A DNA stretch of 15,822 nt from UBA7396 sp036172015 (GCA_036172015.1 JAVHSE010000034.1:1-15822); one strand, 5' to 3'. Counted from the stretch's first letter, positions 1-9,383 are shown. The notes: generated by a model from the letters alone, not told the origin. Program-made: numbers and translations.

Positions 1-10
1 TAAATACAAC

Positions 11-199
11 ATGCCAGTAGTCAGTGTAGAAATTTCAGATAAATTAGCTAAAAATTTAAAACCTTTTACTATTATTCAGTTTGAAACTTTAGTTTGAGAT
101 TATTTTAATGATGAAGAAAATATTGAATTTGATTTTAAAAAAGAAAATATAAATCAAGATGAATTTTTATCATATTTAAAATCAAAAGTATTAGCTTAA
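11..199 (+). CDS. Small hypothetical protein, 62 aa, possibly 5'-truncated
   Basis: The frame from ATG at 11 gives 62 residues starting MPVVSVEISDKLAKNLKPFT and ending in SKVLA before TAA. It needs TGA read as Gly at residue 29, in line with the other genes here. It is acidic, with an N-terminal stretch that could form a beta strand plus helix, reminiscent of small antitoxin-type proteins, but I do not recognise a family and see no toxin next to it on this strand. The frame is still open up to the window edge (codons AAA TAC AAC), so the real start may lie outside. It converges with uvrB, and the 100 bp between them holds no clear terminator. Coding status rests on sensible composition and use of the recoded TGA; function unknown. 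Confidence 0.5.
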
Positions 200-299
200 T
201 CACTCTTGAAAATTTGTCTTTGACTTTTAGACCATTATACTCAATAACATATCTAAAAACTCCTACATAAACAAGCTAAAATTATAAACACTTCTAACT

Positions 300-2477
300 T
301 TAAAATTTTTTCAATCATCTCCTGAGTTCAATAATTTCATCTCTAAGATCAGCAGCTTTTTCATATTCCATATTTGCTGAAGCTACTCACATTTCAAATT
401 CAAGTTTTTTGAGTTCTTTTTCTAAATCTTTTTCGCTAATGAGTGCATAATCTTTATTTTTTGTTTTAATTCAAATTTCTTTTATTTCACTAAAAATAGT
501 CGTCGCAGTTATTCCATTTTTTTCATTGTATTCTCTTTGAAGTTTTCTTCTATAATTGGTAAGATTGATAGCTGTTTTCATAGCATTCGAAATAAATATT
601 CAATCTTCACAAATAAATTTTCATTTATTAAAACGAAATAAATCTACTTTATTTCAAAGTTCATCAAGTAAATAATCATCCACATAAAATATTTCTCATT
701 TTTTAGAAATAAGAGTTTTCATTCCATTACTAAAATCAAGTGTGAGATCTTTTAGTTCTTCTCAATACATATATACCTTTCATTTAGAATTTCTCGCTGC
801 TCTTCCAATTATTTGAATAAGAGCACTGGAACTTCTTAAAAATCATTGTTTATCAGCATCTAAAATAGCAATTTTCGTTACTTCTGGTAAATCAAGTCAT
901 TCTCTGAGTAAATTTACTCATACTATTACATCTATTTTTCCAGTTCTTAAATCTTTGAGGATATCTATTCTATCAAGAGTTTCAATTTCTGAGTGTAAAT
1001 ATCTTACTTTTATCCCATTTTCAAGCAAATAATCCGTAAGTTCTTCACTCGATCTTTTAGTCAAAGTCGTAATAAGCATTTTTTCTCATAAATCTACTAT
1101 TTCCCTAATATTTTTCATTACATCATCAACCATAAAATTCATAGATCTCAATTCAATAATTGGATCTAAAAGTCATGTTGGTCTTATAACCAGTGGAACA
1201 ATTCTATTTTCATCATCATCAAACCAACCACCATCAACTATTGGATTAAAATTGAAAAACTTATCTGGATGAAGAGAGCTATGAGTAATATCAAATTCAC
1301 CAGGAGTTGCTGATACGGAAACTATTTGAGTCATTTTTGCTGCAAATTCTTCAAATTTTAAAGGTCTATTATCGAGTGCTGAAGGGAGTCTAAATCAAGC
1401 TCAAACAAGATTTTCTTTTCTCGCTCTATCTCATGCATACATTCCACCTATTTGACTTATAGTCATATGTGACTCATCAACAAAACATAAAAAGTCATCT
1501 CCAAAATAATCTATTAAAGTCGCTGGTGGAGCTCATTTTTCTCTTCCATCAAGATAACTGGAATAATTTTCTATTCCATTCACATATCAAACTTCTTGCA
1601 TCATCTCAATATCATATTCCACTTTTGTTTTGAGTCTTTCATATTTTACTACTTCTCATGTTTGTTGAAAAAACTCTAATCTCTCAGCAAGTTCTTCTTT
1701 GATGGCTGGAATAATAGCATTAATAGTATCTTTGGTAGTTACAGTATGTTTTGCTGGAAATATATCAATAATATCAAGTACTTCATAAATTTCACCAGTG
1801 AGATAATTTCTTCTCGTGATTCTTGCTATTTCATTTCCCCAAAATTCTAAACTATATACGGTTTCAAAACTAGAAGGAAATATTTCAAGTAAATCTCACA
1901 TCACCTGAAAAGTGCCAGGTTTAAAATCACTTCCAGCTCTTTTATATTGTAATAATAAAAGTTTTTTAATGAGTTCATCAAAATGATATTCTTCTCAAAC
2001 TTTTATTTGAAAAATACTCTCCTCATATGCTTTTATATCTCATACTCAATAAATACAAGAAACTGATGCAACAATAATGACATCTTTTCTAGAAATAAGA
2101 TCTTGAGTTGCTGCATGACGAAGTCTATCAATTTCTTCATTTACCGTTGCTTCTTTTTCTATATAAGTATCAGTCTTCCCTACATAGGCTTCCGGTTGAT
2201 AATAATCATAATATGAAACAAAATAATGAACAGCATTATCAGGAAAAAAATCCTTAAATTCTAAAGCAAGTTGTGCAGCAAGAGTTTTATTGTGAGCAAT
2301 AATTAAAGTTGGTTTTTGAATTTTTTCTATAATATTTGCCATTACAAAGGTTTTCCCACTTCCAGTAACTCACCAGAGTGTTTGAAACTTATTTCATTTT
2401 TCTAAATATTTTAAAATGCTTTCAATTGCTTTTGGCTGATCTCAGGTAGGTTTATATTTTGACTGTAAAGTAAACAT
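300..2477 (-). CDS. uvrB: UvrABC excision nuclease subunit B
   Basis: UvrB is the damage-verifying helicase-like subunit of nucleotide excision repair; it is loaded by UvrA and recruits UvrC. Read with TGA=Gly the frame gives 725 residues. It begins MFTLQSKYKPTGDQPKAIES, the classic UvrB start. The Walker A box GVTGSGKT is at about 36-43, with its first Gly encoded by TGA. The Tyr-rich beta-hairpin (YYDYYQPEAYVGKTDTYIEK) follows, then RLRHAATQDL, the DESH Walker B at about 334-337, helicase motifs V/VI (REGLDLPE, QIIGRAARN) and a C-terminal UVR motif (EYEKAADLRDEIIELRR). Typical UvrB proteins have about 660-680 residues; the excess is an insert of about 50 residues between motif VI and the AMKTAINLTNYRRKLQREYN segment. 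No Shine-Dalgarno sequence precedes the ATG. Identity is certain. Confidence 0.98.
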
Positions 2478-2815
2478 TTATTTTTATTTTAGGATATAAC
2501 TTGTCTATTATACAAATAAAAAAAACAGAATCAAATTTGAATGAAATTTTAAAAATAAAAGATATGCGATTTTTTAACATAAATTTAACAAAATATTTTT
2601 TATACAAAATATTGTATAAAAAATATATACAATATTTCTCTTTTATATATCGAAATGATATTATTTTATATAAAAAAATGAAATATTATGAAAATAATCC
2701 TTTCAATAATAATATAAGTATATATATAAATTATGTTTTAAATATGCTATTTAAATAAATAAATTTGATTTTTAAAAACAAATAAATATATTGTCAACAT
2801 AAGTAATTAGAGAAA

Positions 2816-2850
2816 AACTTAACTATAGTATATAATAATATTGTTAAGTT
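2816..2850. promoter_or_regulatory. Inverted repeat flanking a TATAAT box
   Basis: Perfect 8-bp arms AACTTAAC (2816-2823) and GTTAAGTT (2843-2850) enclose a plus-strand TATAAT at 2831-2836. A second short hairpin, AAGTTG/CAACTT (2846-2863), overlaps the right arm. The arrangement looks like an operator over a promoter pointing into the structured interval to the right. No good -35 box is present, so promoter activity is a guess. Confidence 0.3.
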
Positions 2851-2967
2851 GCTAAAACAACTTGTTCATTAACAGAATCTTTCTTCTCTAGAATGGGACT
2901 CATAAATAATCCTATGAAATTCCCTCACAAAAAAAATTACAAAAATAAAAACAAAAACGGAAATATA

Positions 2968-3021
2968 CTAACCTCTTTTGATTTGATTTTAATACAATGA
3001 AATTAAATCAAAAGAGGTTAG
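2968..3021. repeat. Long inverted repeat, 22-bp arms
   Basis: The left arm (2968-2989, beginning CTAACCTCTTTTGATTT) pairs with the right arm (3000-3021, ending AAATCAAAAGAGGTTAG) with a single mismatch that becomes G-U in RNA; the loop is 10 nt. The outer sequence AGAGGTTAGAAT occurs again at about 3113-3124, so the left arm could pair with either downstream copy. There is no T-run after it, so it is not a standard terminator. Confidence 0.75.
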
Positions 3022-3273
3022 AATCAAAAACCTAAAAATAAAGTCTTACTATAAAAAGACTAAAAATAAAAATAAAATTGCATGGTGAATAGCAATTAAA
3101 TAATCACCCAAGAGAGGTTAGAATTCTTTTTTAGATTCAGTTCCGAATATATTCGTTGTAGCTGAATGTAAAAAATGAAAGCATGGATTAGCTTTCAAAA
3201 TATAGATCTTTTCCCTTTTGGCAACAAAAAATTTTTTATAGCCAAGAGCTTCGTGAAAAAATCTTACACTTTT

Positions 3274-3303
3274 AAAAAGAGCACTACCAAGTGACTCTTT
3301 TTT
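3274..3303 (+). terminator. Rho-independent terminator
   Basis: The stem AAAAAGAG-CACT (3274-3285) pairs with AGTG-A-CTCTTTTT (3290-3302), with one bulged A and the loop ACCA, and ends in a T-run on the plus strand. The minus-strand reading also ends in five T, so it may act in both directions. It would end the candidate RNA to its left. Confidence 0.6.
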
Positions 3304-3326
3304 ATTTTGCTCTATTTTTCATTATA

Positions 3327-3355
3327 AAAAAAGATGAATTTTATTCATCTTTTTT
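3327..3355 (-). terminator. Terminator overlapping the receiver gene's stop codon
   Basis: Twelve perfect pairs, AAAAAAGATGAA (3327-3338) with TTCATCTTTTTT (3344-3355), enclose a 5-nt loop. On the minus strand the left stem encodes the last residues KKDE of the receiver protein, and its TAA stop lies in the loop, so the gene's end and the terminator share the same bases. Confidence 0.75.
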
Positions 3356-3733
3356 ACTTGAAAGTATACTATTTACTATATCAATAATTTCTTTTGGTGT
3401 ACAATTTGCTTTCACTATGTAATCATCAGCTCATAACATATATCATTTATCTATATCAGATTTACTGCTAATATTTGAAAACATAATAATTTTTGGATGT
3501 AGAGTAGTAGTTAAATTTTTAATAGTTTTTAAGACTTCAAATCCATCCATTTGTGGCATCATTACATCAAGAAGTATACAATCTGGACGAAATTGAGTGA
3601 CTTGACTCAATGCATCAAGTCCATTGACACATACCAAAACTTCAAATCATTCTTTTTTAAATTTTAATTCATACATTTCATACATACTACGATCATCATC
3701 AACAATCATAATCTTTTTCATTTGATTTTTCAT
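3341..3733 (-). CDS. Stand-alone CheY-like response regulator receiver protein
   Basis: A cytoplasmic phospho-receiver of 130 residues with no output domain, so it probably acts by protein contact or in a phosphorelay. Visible receiver residues: acidic pocket D12-D14 (IVDDDRS), phospho-acceptor D56 (CILLDVMMPQMDGFEVL), Ser86 at the usual Thr/Ser switch position (IIMFSN) and Lys108 (GADDYIVKAN). TGA encodes Gly in the GADD motif. A second in-frame ATG four codons downstream (3721) is an alternative start. The gene begins 24 bp after the stop of the double-PAS kinase, which is its likely phosphodonor. Transcription ends at the terminator built into its last codons. Confidence 0.93.
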
Positions 3734-3757
3734 AATAAAATAAAGTTATTATATAAA

Positions 3758-5278
3758 TTAAGCACTATAGGGTAAGATAATAGTAAAAGTAGTTCCAACT
3801 CAAATGGTTGATTGAACCTCTATATCTCCATCAAAATATTTCAAAATATCTTTTACAATAGAAAGTCCAAGTCATGTTCCACTTATATCTCTGGTAAGAG
3901 AATTCTTTACTTGGTAAAATTTTTTAAAAATTTTTTTCAAATCTTCTGGAGTAATTCAAATTCCAGTATCTTGAATAGAAATATAAATTTTGTTACGAGA
4001 AATCAGAGAGGTAATACTTATTTGACCATTTTCTGGAGTAAATTTTATCGCATTTGACAAAATATTGAGTATCACTTGTCTAAATTTCATTTTATCTCAA
4101 ATAAAAAATAAGTCAATATCTTGTATATTATTGATAAGTTTGATATGTTTTTTTCTATACATTGGAGACAATTCTTTGACTACTTCAAACACATTTGCAT
4201 ATATATCAATCTTTTCACTAAAAAATGCCATTTTTCCAGATTCCATTTTTGATATATCAAGCATATCATTGATAAGATTAATTAAATTTTGCACATTATT
4301 ATATATTTTTGATAAATACATATTTGCCTCAGCATCAATAGACCCAATATCACCATCTAATATCATAGATACATATCATTTGATAGCAGTCATAGGAGTT
4401 CTGAGTTCATGACTGGTAATATTTATAAAATCATCTTTTTTTTGATCAAGTTCTCTTAATACACGAAATGATTTTTTTAATTGATTTTTTGCAATTTCTA
4501 AATCAGTAATATCATTTTGTATCAAATAAAACTGTTTCAAATTATTATCATAATCAAAAATCGGCATTATCATCGTTGAAGTCCAAAATATATTTCCAAT
4601 TTTTCATTTATTTTTTATGATTCCTCTCCAGTTTTTTTTATCTTGAATCGTTTTTATAATATCACAAATATCTTTTTCCTTAATATGAACAATTCACAAA
4701 ACTTCTTGATATACTTTATCCACTGGTTCTAAAATGCTTTTTGTAATAAAATCAATGTACACTTTCCCAATCAATTCTTCTACTTTATAATTTGAAATAC
4801 TACAAAATTTCTCATTCACATGGTCAATAACTCAATTTTTATCTAAAATAACAACCAGATTTGCTTGATCAAGAATAGATTTATAATCATTATTTAATTT
4901 TATTGAATTTTTTAGTTTAGTAATATCACTTCGAATAGAAATATACTCAATAATATTTCTCGATGGATCTAAAACAGGTGATACACTTGTTTGTAACCAA
5001 TAATAACTTCCATCTTTTTTTTTATTTTTTATAATTCATTGCCAAGTTTGCTTTTTATTTTTAATAGTATCCCACATTTCTTGAAATGTACTATCTGGCA
5101 TATCTGGATGTCTAATAATAGTATGAGATTTTCCGATCAACTCTTCTCTTGTATATCATGATATCTGACAAAAATTATCATTAGCATAGGTAATAATACC
5201 ATGAATATCTGTTTTAGAAATAATATTTGTGTGATTAATGATGTCTTTAAATTCATGTAAATATTGTATATCAATCAT
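3758..5278 (-). CDS. Soluble PAS-PAS sensor histidine kinase
   Basis: A 506-residue kinase without membrane segments, so a cytoplasmic sensor. Two PAS domains come first. PAS1 (about 10-115) resembles the Aer/redox PAS type, with SGYTREELIGKSHTIIRHPD, the FQEMWDTIK stretch and a YYWLQTSVSPV strand. PAS2 (about 130-240) has ISNYKVEELIGK and NIFWTSTMIMP. HisKA follows, with the H box FINITSHELRTPM (His290), then HATPase_c with N box NILSNAIKFT, G1 DTGIGI, F box KKIFKKFYQV and G2 GTGLGLSIVK. The second Gly of G1 is TGA. The ATG at 5278 has no in-frame start candidate close upstream. The receiver gene follows 24 bp downstream, and the two probably form an orphan pair. No bound cofactor can be read from the sequence; the Aer-like PAS suggests, but does not prove, redox or oxygen sensing. 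Confidence 0.95.
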
Positions 5279-5335
5279 GTAGAGTTCATAAAGAAATAAT
5301 ACTTCTCTATAATACTCTATTATAAAAAATAAGTC

Positions 5336-5369
5336 AAAAAAAACCTATCATAAATGATAAGTTTTTTTT
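5336..5369 (-). terminator. Terminator between the pilin and kinase genes
   Basis: AAAAAAAAC (5336-5344) pairs with GTTTTTTTT (5361-5369), and TATCAT (5346-5351) with ATGATA (5354-5359), with one C-A mismatch and a very short loop. It lies 18 bp beyond the pilin stop and ends in a T-run on both strands, so it should separate the pilin transcript from the PAS kinase operon. Confidence 0.65.
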
Positions 5370-5386
5370 GAAAAATTAAATATATA

Positions 5387-6199
5387 CTAATAAGCTAAAG
5401 TTGTAGTAGATTTATCAATTACAGCTGATGTTTGAGTAGGAGTTGTTGTATTGTTATAATCTCATATAAGTCATAAAGTTTCATCTCATGATCATAATCT
5501 TATATTACAATCAGCAGTAGTATTTATACTTCAGCTTAAAGTAACTGTTTTTAAATCTGATGATATAGATTGAATTGTAGAACCAGCAGTAACAGTACAT
5601 ACTGTACCACCAGATCCCGCAACTACTGTATCTCAAACTAATAATTTAACATAATCATTTGTATTTTTCATATCAAACATAGTGTTATTTCTTGAAGAAG
5701 CTGTAATAAGAATATTTTCTTGTTTTCTACCTGCATAATTTCATTTTACTACTGACATTGGAGTTTCTCAATTTTCTACGACTGCGGCAAATTGATATGC
5801 TCAATTTTTAAATGTAGTTGCTCAAAATGAATAATCAAATCATTTTGGATCTTGAAAAGATGTTGCAGAAATTCAAAGGAGTGAAAAATTCATAATTCAT
5901 GCATTATAATTAGTTCATGTTCATGTTGTAGACTTTCATGCTAAATTAAAAGCTCAAGAAAGTGATGAATTTACTTTACTATCAACAAAAGAAACAATAC
6001 TCAAAGAATTTCATGCTCTTTTTGCTTCAATAGCTGAAATAAGTGAACTGAGATCAGAAGTTCTTTTTGTATCTCTGGCATCAGCTGTATATCATTGAAA
6101 TGATGTAAACCCGATAGTTGCTAATATGGATAGTATCGTAATAACGATAATAAGCTCTACTAAAGTAAATCAACTCGTATTTTTATTATATTTTTGCAT
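5387..6199 (-). CDS. Type IV pilin-like prepilin
   Basis: A 270-residue type IV pilin / type II pseudopilin-like protein. It opens with a short charged leader MQKYNKNTSG, then the class III signal FTLVELIIVITILSILATIG, a hydrophobic helix with the conserved Glu at +5 of the mature protein. Cleavage by a prepilin peptidase would follow Gly10, which is encoded by TGA. The helix continues into YTADARDTKRTSDLSSLISAIEAKRA, the common spine of GspG/PilA-type minor pilins. The C-terminal part is rich in Thr, Ser, Gly and Asn, with two Cys that could form a disulfide. It lies 92 bp downstream of pilT. PilB, PilC and a peptidase are not in the window. Major or minor pilin status cannot be told. Confidence 0.9.
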
Positions 6200-6291
6200 A
6201 TAAATAAATTATTAATAAATATTTGTAGCTAAAATCTACAAAAGGAATTATATATATAATTTTAAAAAAGCAAATTTTTATAAAAATAATA

Positions 6292-7383
6292 TTACATACC
6301 TACAACATTATCTTTTATATATTTTGGATTATTCGCATATTTCATACCTTCTTCAACAGTAATAAATCATTTATTAATAGCATCAATAATATCTTTTTCC
6401 AAAAGTTGCATTCATTCATTATTTCACATTTGCATAACAGAAGGAACTTGATGAAGATCATTTTCTCTAATCAGATTTGCAACTGCTAAATTATTAATTA
6501 AAATTTCTTTTACACAAACAACTCAACCACCACCTTGTTTTTTTAAAAGTCTTTGACTAAATACTCAAGCCAAACTATCTGCTAATTGTAAACGAATCTG
6601 ATTTTGTCTATCTCCAGGAAAAGCATCTATAATTCTTGAAATAGTTTGAGTAGCACTTTTTGTATGAAGAGTTGAAAAAACTAAATGTCATGTTTCAGCC
6701 AGAGTAAGAGCCATTTCAATTTCTTCTGGTGATCTCATTTCTCAAAAAAGTATTACTTGTGGATTTTGTCTCATAGCTCAAATAAGTGCTGTTTTATAAT
6801 CAGGGACATCTTTTCAAATTTCTTTTTGTTCTACAATACTCATTTTATGAGGATGAACATATTCAACTGGATCCTCAATAGTTATAATATGTTTATTATA
6901 ATTTACATTGATATAATCTAACATGGCTGCTAAAGTAGTAGATTTACCAGATCCTGTTGGTCCAGTTACCAAAATAAGTCATTGTCATAATTTTGTGATA
7001 TTACTATACACAACTGGTAATCTTAAATCATCAATCGATGGAATTTTGTTTCCAAGTAATCTCAAAACAGTCATAAATTTTCATTGTTGAAAAGAAATAT
7101 TTCATCTCAATCTTCTTCCAGAAAAGAAAAATGCAAAATCAAAATTTTTATTTTTTAATAATTCATCTTGTTGTTTTTCTGTAATAATTGATTGAGCAAA
7201 TTCTCTGGTCGTAACTTCATCTAATTTTTCAATTCCATCATCTATTTTTATAATTTCTCAACCTATTTTTATTGATGGGTAAGCTCAAAAAGTGATATAC
7301 ATATCACTTCATTCATTATCTATCATAACTTGTAATAATTGATCTCTTAAAGTATATTCTGGTTTTATTGTTCATTTCATCAT
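6292..7383 (-). CDS. pilT: Twitching motility retraction ATPase PilT
   Basis: A 363-residue secretion ATPase of the PilT branch, the cytoplasmic hexamer that depolymerises type IV pili. Visible motifs: Walker A GPTGSGKST (141-149), Asp box ITIEDPVEYVH, Walker B QVILFGEMRSPEE and His box HLVFSTLHTKSA, followed by RQNQIRLQLADSLAGVFSQRLL. The C-terminal PilT signature normally read as AIRNLIRE appears as AVANLIRENDLHQ. The length matches PilT (about 340-370) and it lacks the long N-terminal domain of PilB. Two consecutive ATGs start the frame (7383 and 7380); the first is used here. The prepilin gene follows in the same direction. The membrane kinase gene ends 69 bp upstream, so read-through from that operon is possible. 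Confidence 0.96.
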
Positions 7384-7452
7384 AATTTTTATATATTAAT
7401 AAATAAATTCTATGAAAGTGTACCATATTTTTTATATTATTGCAAATTATGT

Positions 7453-8715
7453 CTACTTAAAAAATATTATTTCAAAAATAGTTTCTTTTTTTTCTTTTGA
7501 TGTTACTTTTATATTCCAATGATATATATCACATATTTTTTTTACGAGTGAAAGTCATATACCAAATCCATCTGAATTTCTTGATTTTTCTCCTTTATAA
7601 AATCTATCAAAAATATGTGGCAAATCTTCATTCAATATCAATTCTCAAGTATTTGAAATAAGTAATTTATTTTTATATAGAGTAATATTTATATTCCCAT
7701 TTTGTATATTATATTTTATAGCATTTCTGAGAAGATTTGAGAACATAATATAAAAATACTCTTTATTTGCTTTTATATATAATGAAGTCATTATTTTACA
7801 ATCAATTTGAATATTTTTATTGTGTATATCTGGTTGTAATTCTTCCATTATATCTTGTATTTCATCTTGAATATTGAGATCTATAATTTTTGCAATACTA
7901 TGAATATCAGATAAATTTGATAATCATCTGATAAGTTCATCTATTCTTTTTATTTCTTTTATAGAATTGAGTATTAAATCTTCTTCGTAGTTTTTGGTAG
8001 TTTTTATGATTTGTAAATTAGAACTAATCACAGATATAGGGGTTTTTAGTTCATGATTGGCATTATGGATAAAATCATTCATATCTGAGAGAGTTTCCTC
8101 AATGGGGAGTAAATTTTTACTCACAAAAAATAATCATATATAGTAAAATAAGATAAGAAATATAAAATTTATCATAAAAAATAACAATAAATCTTCAAAG
8201 TAATTTTTGAATATATATCATTGTTTTTTAAAAAAAATGATATCTTTATAATTATTTCATAGAGAACTTATATCTATTTTTTTCAAAAATATTTCATTTT
8301 CTCATATAAAAATATCATTGTATGAAATATCTTTCCGTAAAATTTGCGAAATATTTATATCTTGATTTAAATTTTGAGCAATAATTTTTCCATTTTCATC
8401 TCATACTAAAAAATTTAAAAATTTCAATCATCTTTCTGGTCATCATTTTGGTCATTTCATTCTTCTCAAATCATTCATTTCAGGTTTCAATTGTATTCAT
8501 TGTGATATAAATACATTAAAAAAAGTTGAGTCGTATTTGATTTGAGATATAATTTGATTGGTAATTTTATCAAATTCTTTTTTTTCATTGAAAGATATAT
8601 TGTAATATTTTAATGAAAAAAAAGTAATCTCTAAAAAAAATGCAATCAAAAAAACTATACCAGTAAAGAGAATAGCAAGTCTTTTTTTTATATGTTTTAC
8701 ATCTATATGATTCAT
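7453..8715 (-). CDS. Membrane sensor histidine kinase, partner of the OmpR-type regulator
   Basis: A 420-residue inner-membrane sensor kinase. TM1 is at about 13-36 (LAILFTGIVFLIAFFLEITF). An extracytoplasmic domain of roughly 140 residues follows, with a basic, Gly/Pro-containing patch (RRMKGPKGGPERG) and a FLVGDENGKIIAQ stretch suggestive of a PAS/Cache-like fold. TM2 comes next (LLLFFMINFIFLILFYYIGLFF). The H box IHNANHELKTPIS (His221) sits only about 25 residues after TM2, so there is no room for a HAMP domain. The N box is NLLRNAIKYN, the F-box region DRFYKGEK and G2 GFGIGLSLVKK; the G1 box is degenerate (ISNTGE). The start lies 5 nt after the regulator's stop, so the two are one operon. 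It probably senses an envelope signal; the ligand cannot be inferred. Confidence 0.93.
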
Positions 8716-8720
8716 AAAAA

Positions 8721-9383
8721 TTAGTTTATTTTATACCCTATTCATTTAATTGTTTCGATTATTTCAGGAGTGAGTTTTTTCCTTAAATATCCTATATACA
8801 CATCCACTGTTTTTGAAAACATAATGTCTCCATCAAATTCTCACCAAACTTTTTCATAGAGTTCTTGACGAGAAATCGTTTTTTGCTTATTTTGAAGCAA
8901 ATATTTTAAAAGATGGAATTCTAAATGAGAAAATTTAATAATTTCATCTCATTTTTTTACTTGAGTTTTTTCTATATCAAGAGAATAATTTTTTCAAAAA
9001 GGAATAATATTTGATTTATTTTTCAGATTTCTTCTATTTAAAGTTTGTAATCTTGCGAGTAATTCATCAAAATCGAAAGGTTTTGTCATATAATCGTCAG
9101 CTCAGAGATTCAATCCATTGATAATATCTTCTTTTTGTGAATTTGAAGTCAACATAATAATTTGATTATCTTTTTGTCTTTCTCTGATTGCTTTTAATAC
9201 TTCTAATCCATTTAAAAGTGGTAAATTTATATCTAAAATAATTACATCGTAATAATTACTCACTGCTTTATATAAACCATCTTTTCCATCAATTGAAGCA
9301 TCACAAAAAATATCATTGAGAGATAAAAAACGAATAATATTTTTTGAAATTTGTAAATTATCTTCGATAAGGAGAACTTTCAT
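8721..9383 (-). CDS. OmpR/PhoB-family response regulator
   Basis: A 220-residue DNA-binding response regulator. The receiver (1-115) has the acidic pair E7/D8, phospho-acceptor D51 (DVIILDINLPLLNGLEVL), T79 (IIMLTS) and K101 (GADDYMTKPF); the first Gly of GADD is TGA. The C-terminal half is an OmpR-type winged helix: FSHLEFHLLKYLLQNKQKTI, SRQELYEKVWGE, the recognition helix region SKTVDVYIGYLRKKL, and the terminal hairpin IETIKGIGYKIN. The kinase gene begins 5 nt after its stop. A paired TTCTTAC direct repeat with a -10 box lies 27-60 bp upstream of its ATG, and I infer that it activates its own promoter and the related sites near 10094-10262 and 15703-15736. Confidence 0.95.

Larger units (their letters stand above)
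2890..3303 (+). ncRNA. Candidate structured non-coding RNA
   Basis: Seven stem-loops occur without an accepted protein gene: GGGA/TCCC with inner TCATA/TATGA (2895-2924); the 22-bp stem at 2968-3021; AGTCTT/AAGACT (3042-3061); AATTGC/GCAATT (3076-3097); ATTCAG/CTGAAT enclosing the palindrome CGAATATATTCG (3135-3167); GAAAGC/GCTTTC (3177-3196); and TTGGC/GCCAA (3218-3245). A rho-independent terminator at 3274-3303 closes the series, and a TATAAT at 2831 could start it. I compared it by eye with tmRNA, RNase P RNA, SRP RNA and 6S RNA and found none of their conserved blocks, so the class is unknown. The strand is uncertain because the terminator would work in both directions. Boundaries are approximate. 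Confidence 0.25.
2478..3340. other. Long gene-poor interval rich in inverted repeats
   Basis: No convincing protein gene is visible on either strand in these roughly 860 bp. From about 2816 onward the DNA holds a series of short perfect or near-perfect inverted repeats: 2816-2823/2843-2850 around a TATAAT, 2846-2851/2858-2863, 2895-2904/2913-2924, a 22-bp arm pair at 2968-3021, and several more up to a terminator at 3274-3303. The first part (2478-2800) is extremely AT-rich; I see only the probable upstream region of uvrB there, without a clear promoter. Confidence 0.6.

Noticed and set aside
11..199. Toxin-antitoxin pair
   Set aside because: The small protein looks antitoxin-like only by size and style. 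No toxin gene lies downstream, and upstream is outside the window.
2501..2758. An 85-codon plus-strand frame starting with TTG next to the uvrB start
   Set aside because: It has no Gly or Ala, one Val and is almost all Ile/Lys/Asn/Tyr/Phe/Leu, which is what random AT-rich DNA gives. There is no RBS and no recognisable motif.
2968..3021. Miniature transposable element (MITE)
   Set aside because: The arms are long, but there is no target-site duplication that I can see and only 10 nt inside, so a hairpin element is the simpler reading.
3175..3327. A 50-codon plus-strand frame beginning MKAWISFQNIDLFPFG
   Set aside because: It runs through several perfect hairpins and two terminators and needs TGA read-through near its end. 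A structured RNA or chance frame explains it better.
4065..4412. A 115-codon plus-strand frame opposite the PAS kinase
   Set aside because: It is a shadow of the histidine kinase: the other strand carries the H, N and G boxes over the same bases.
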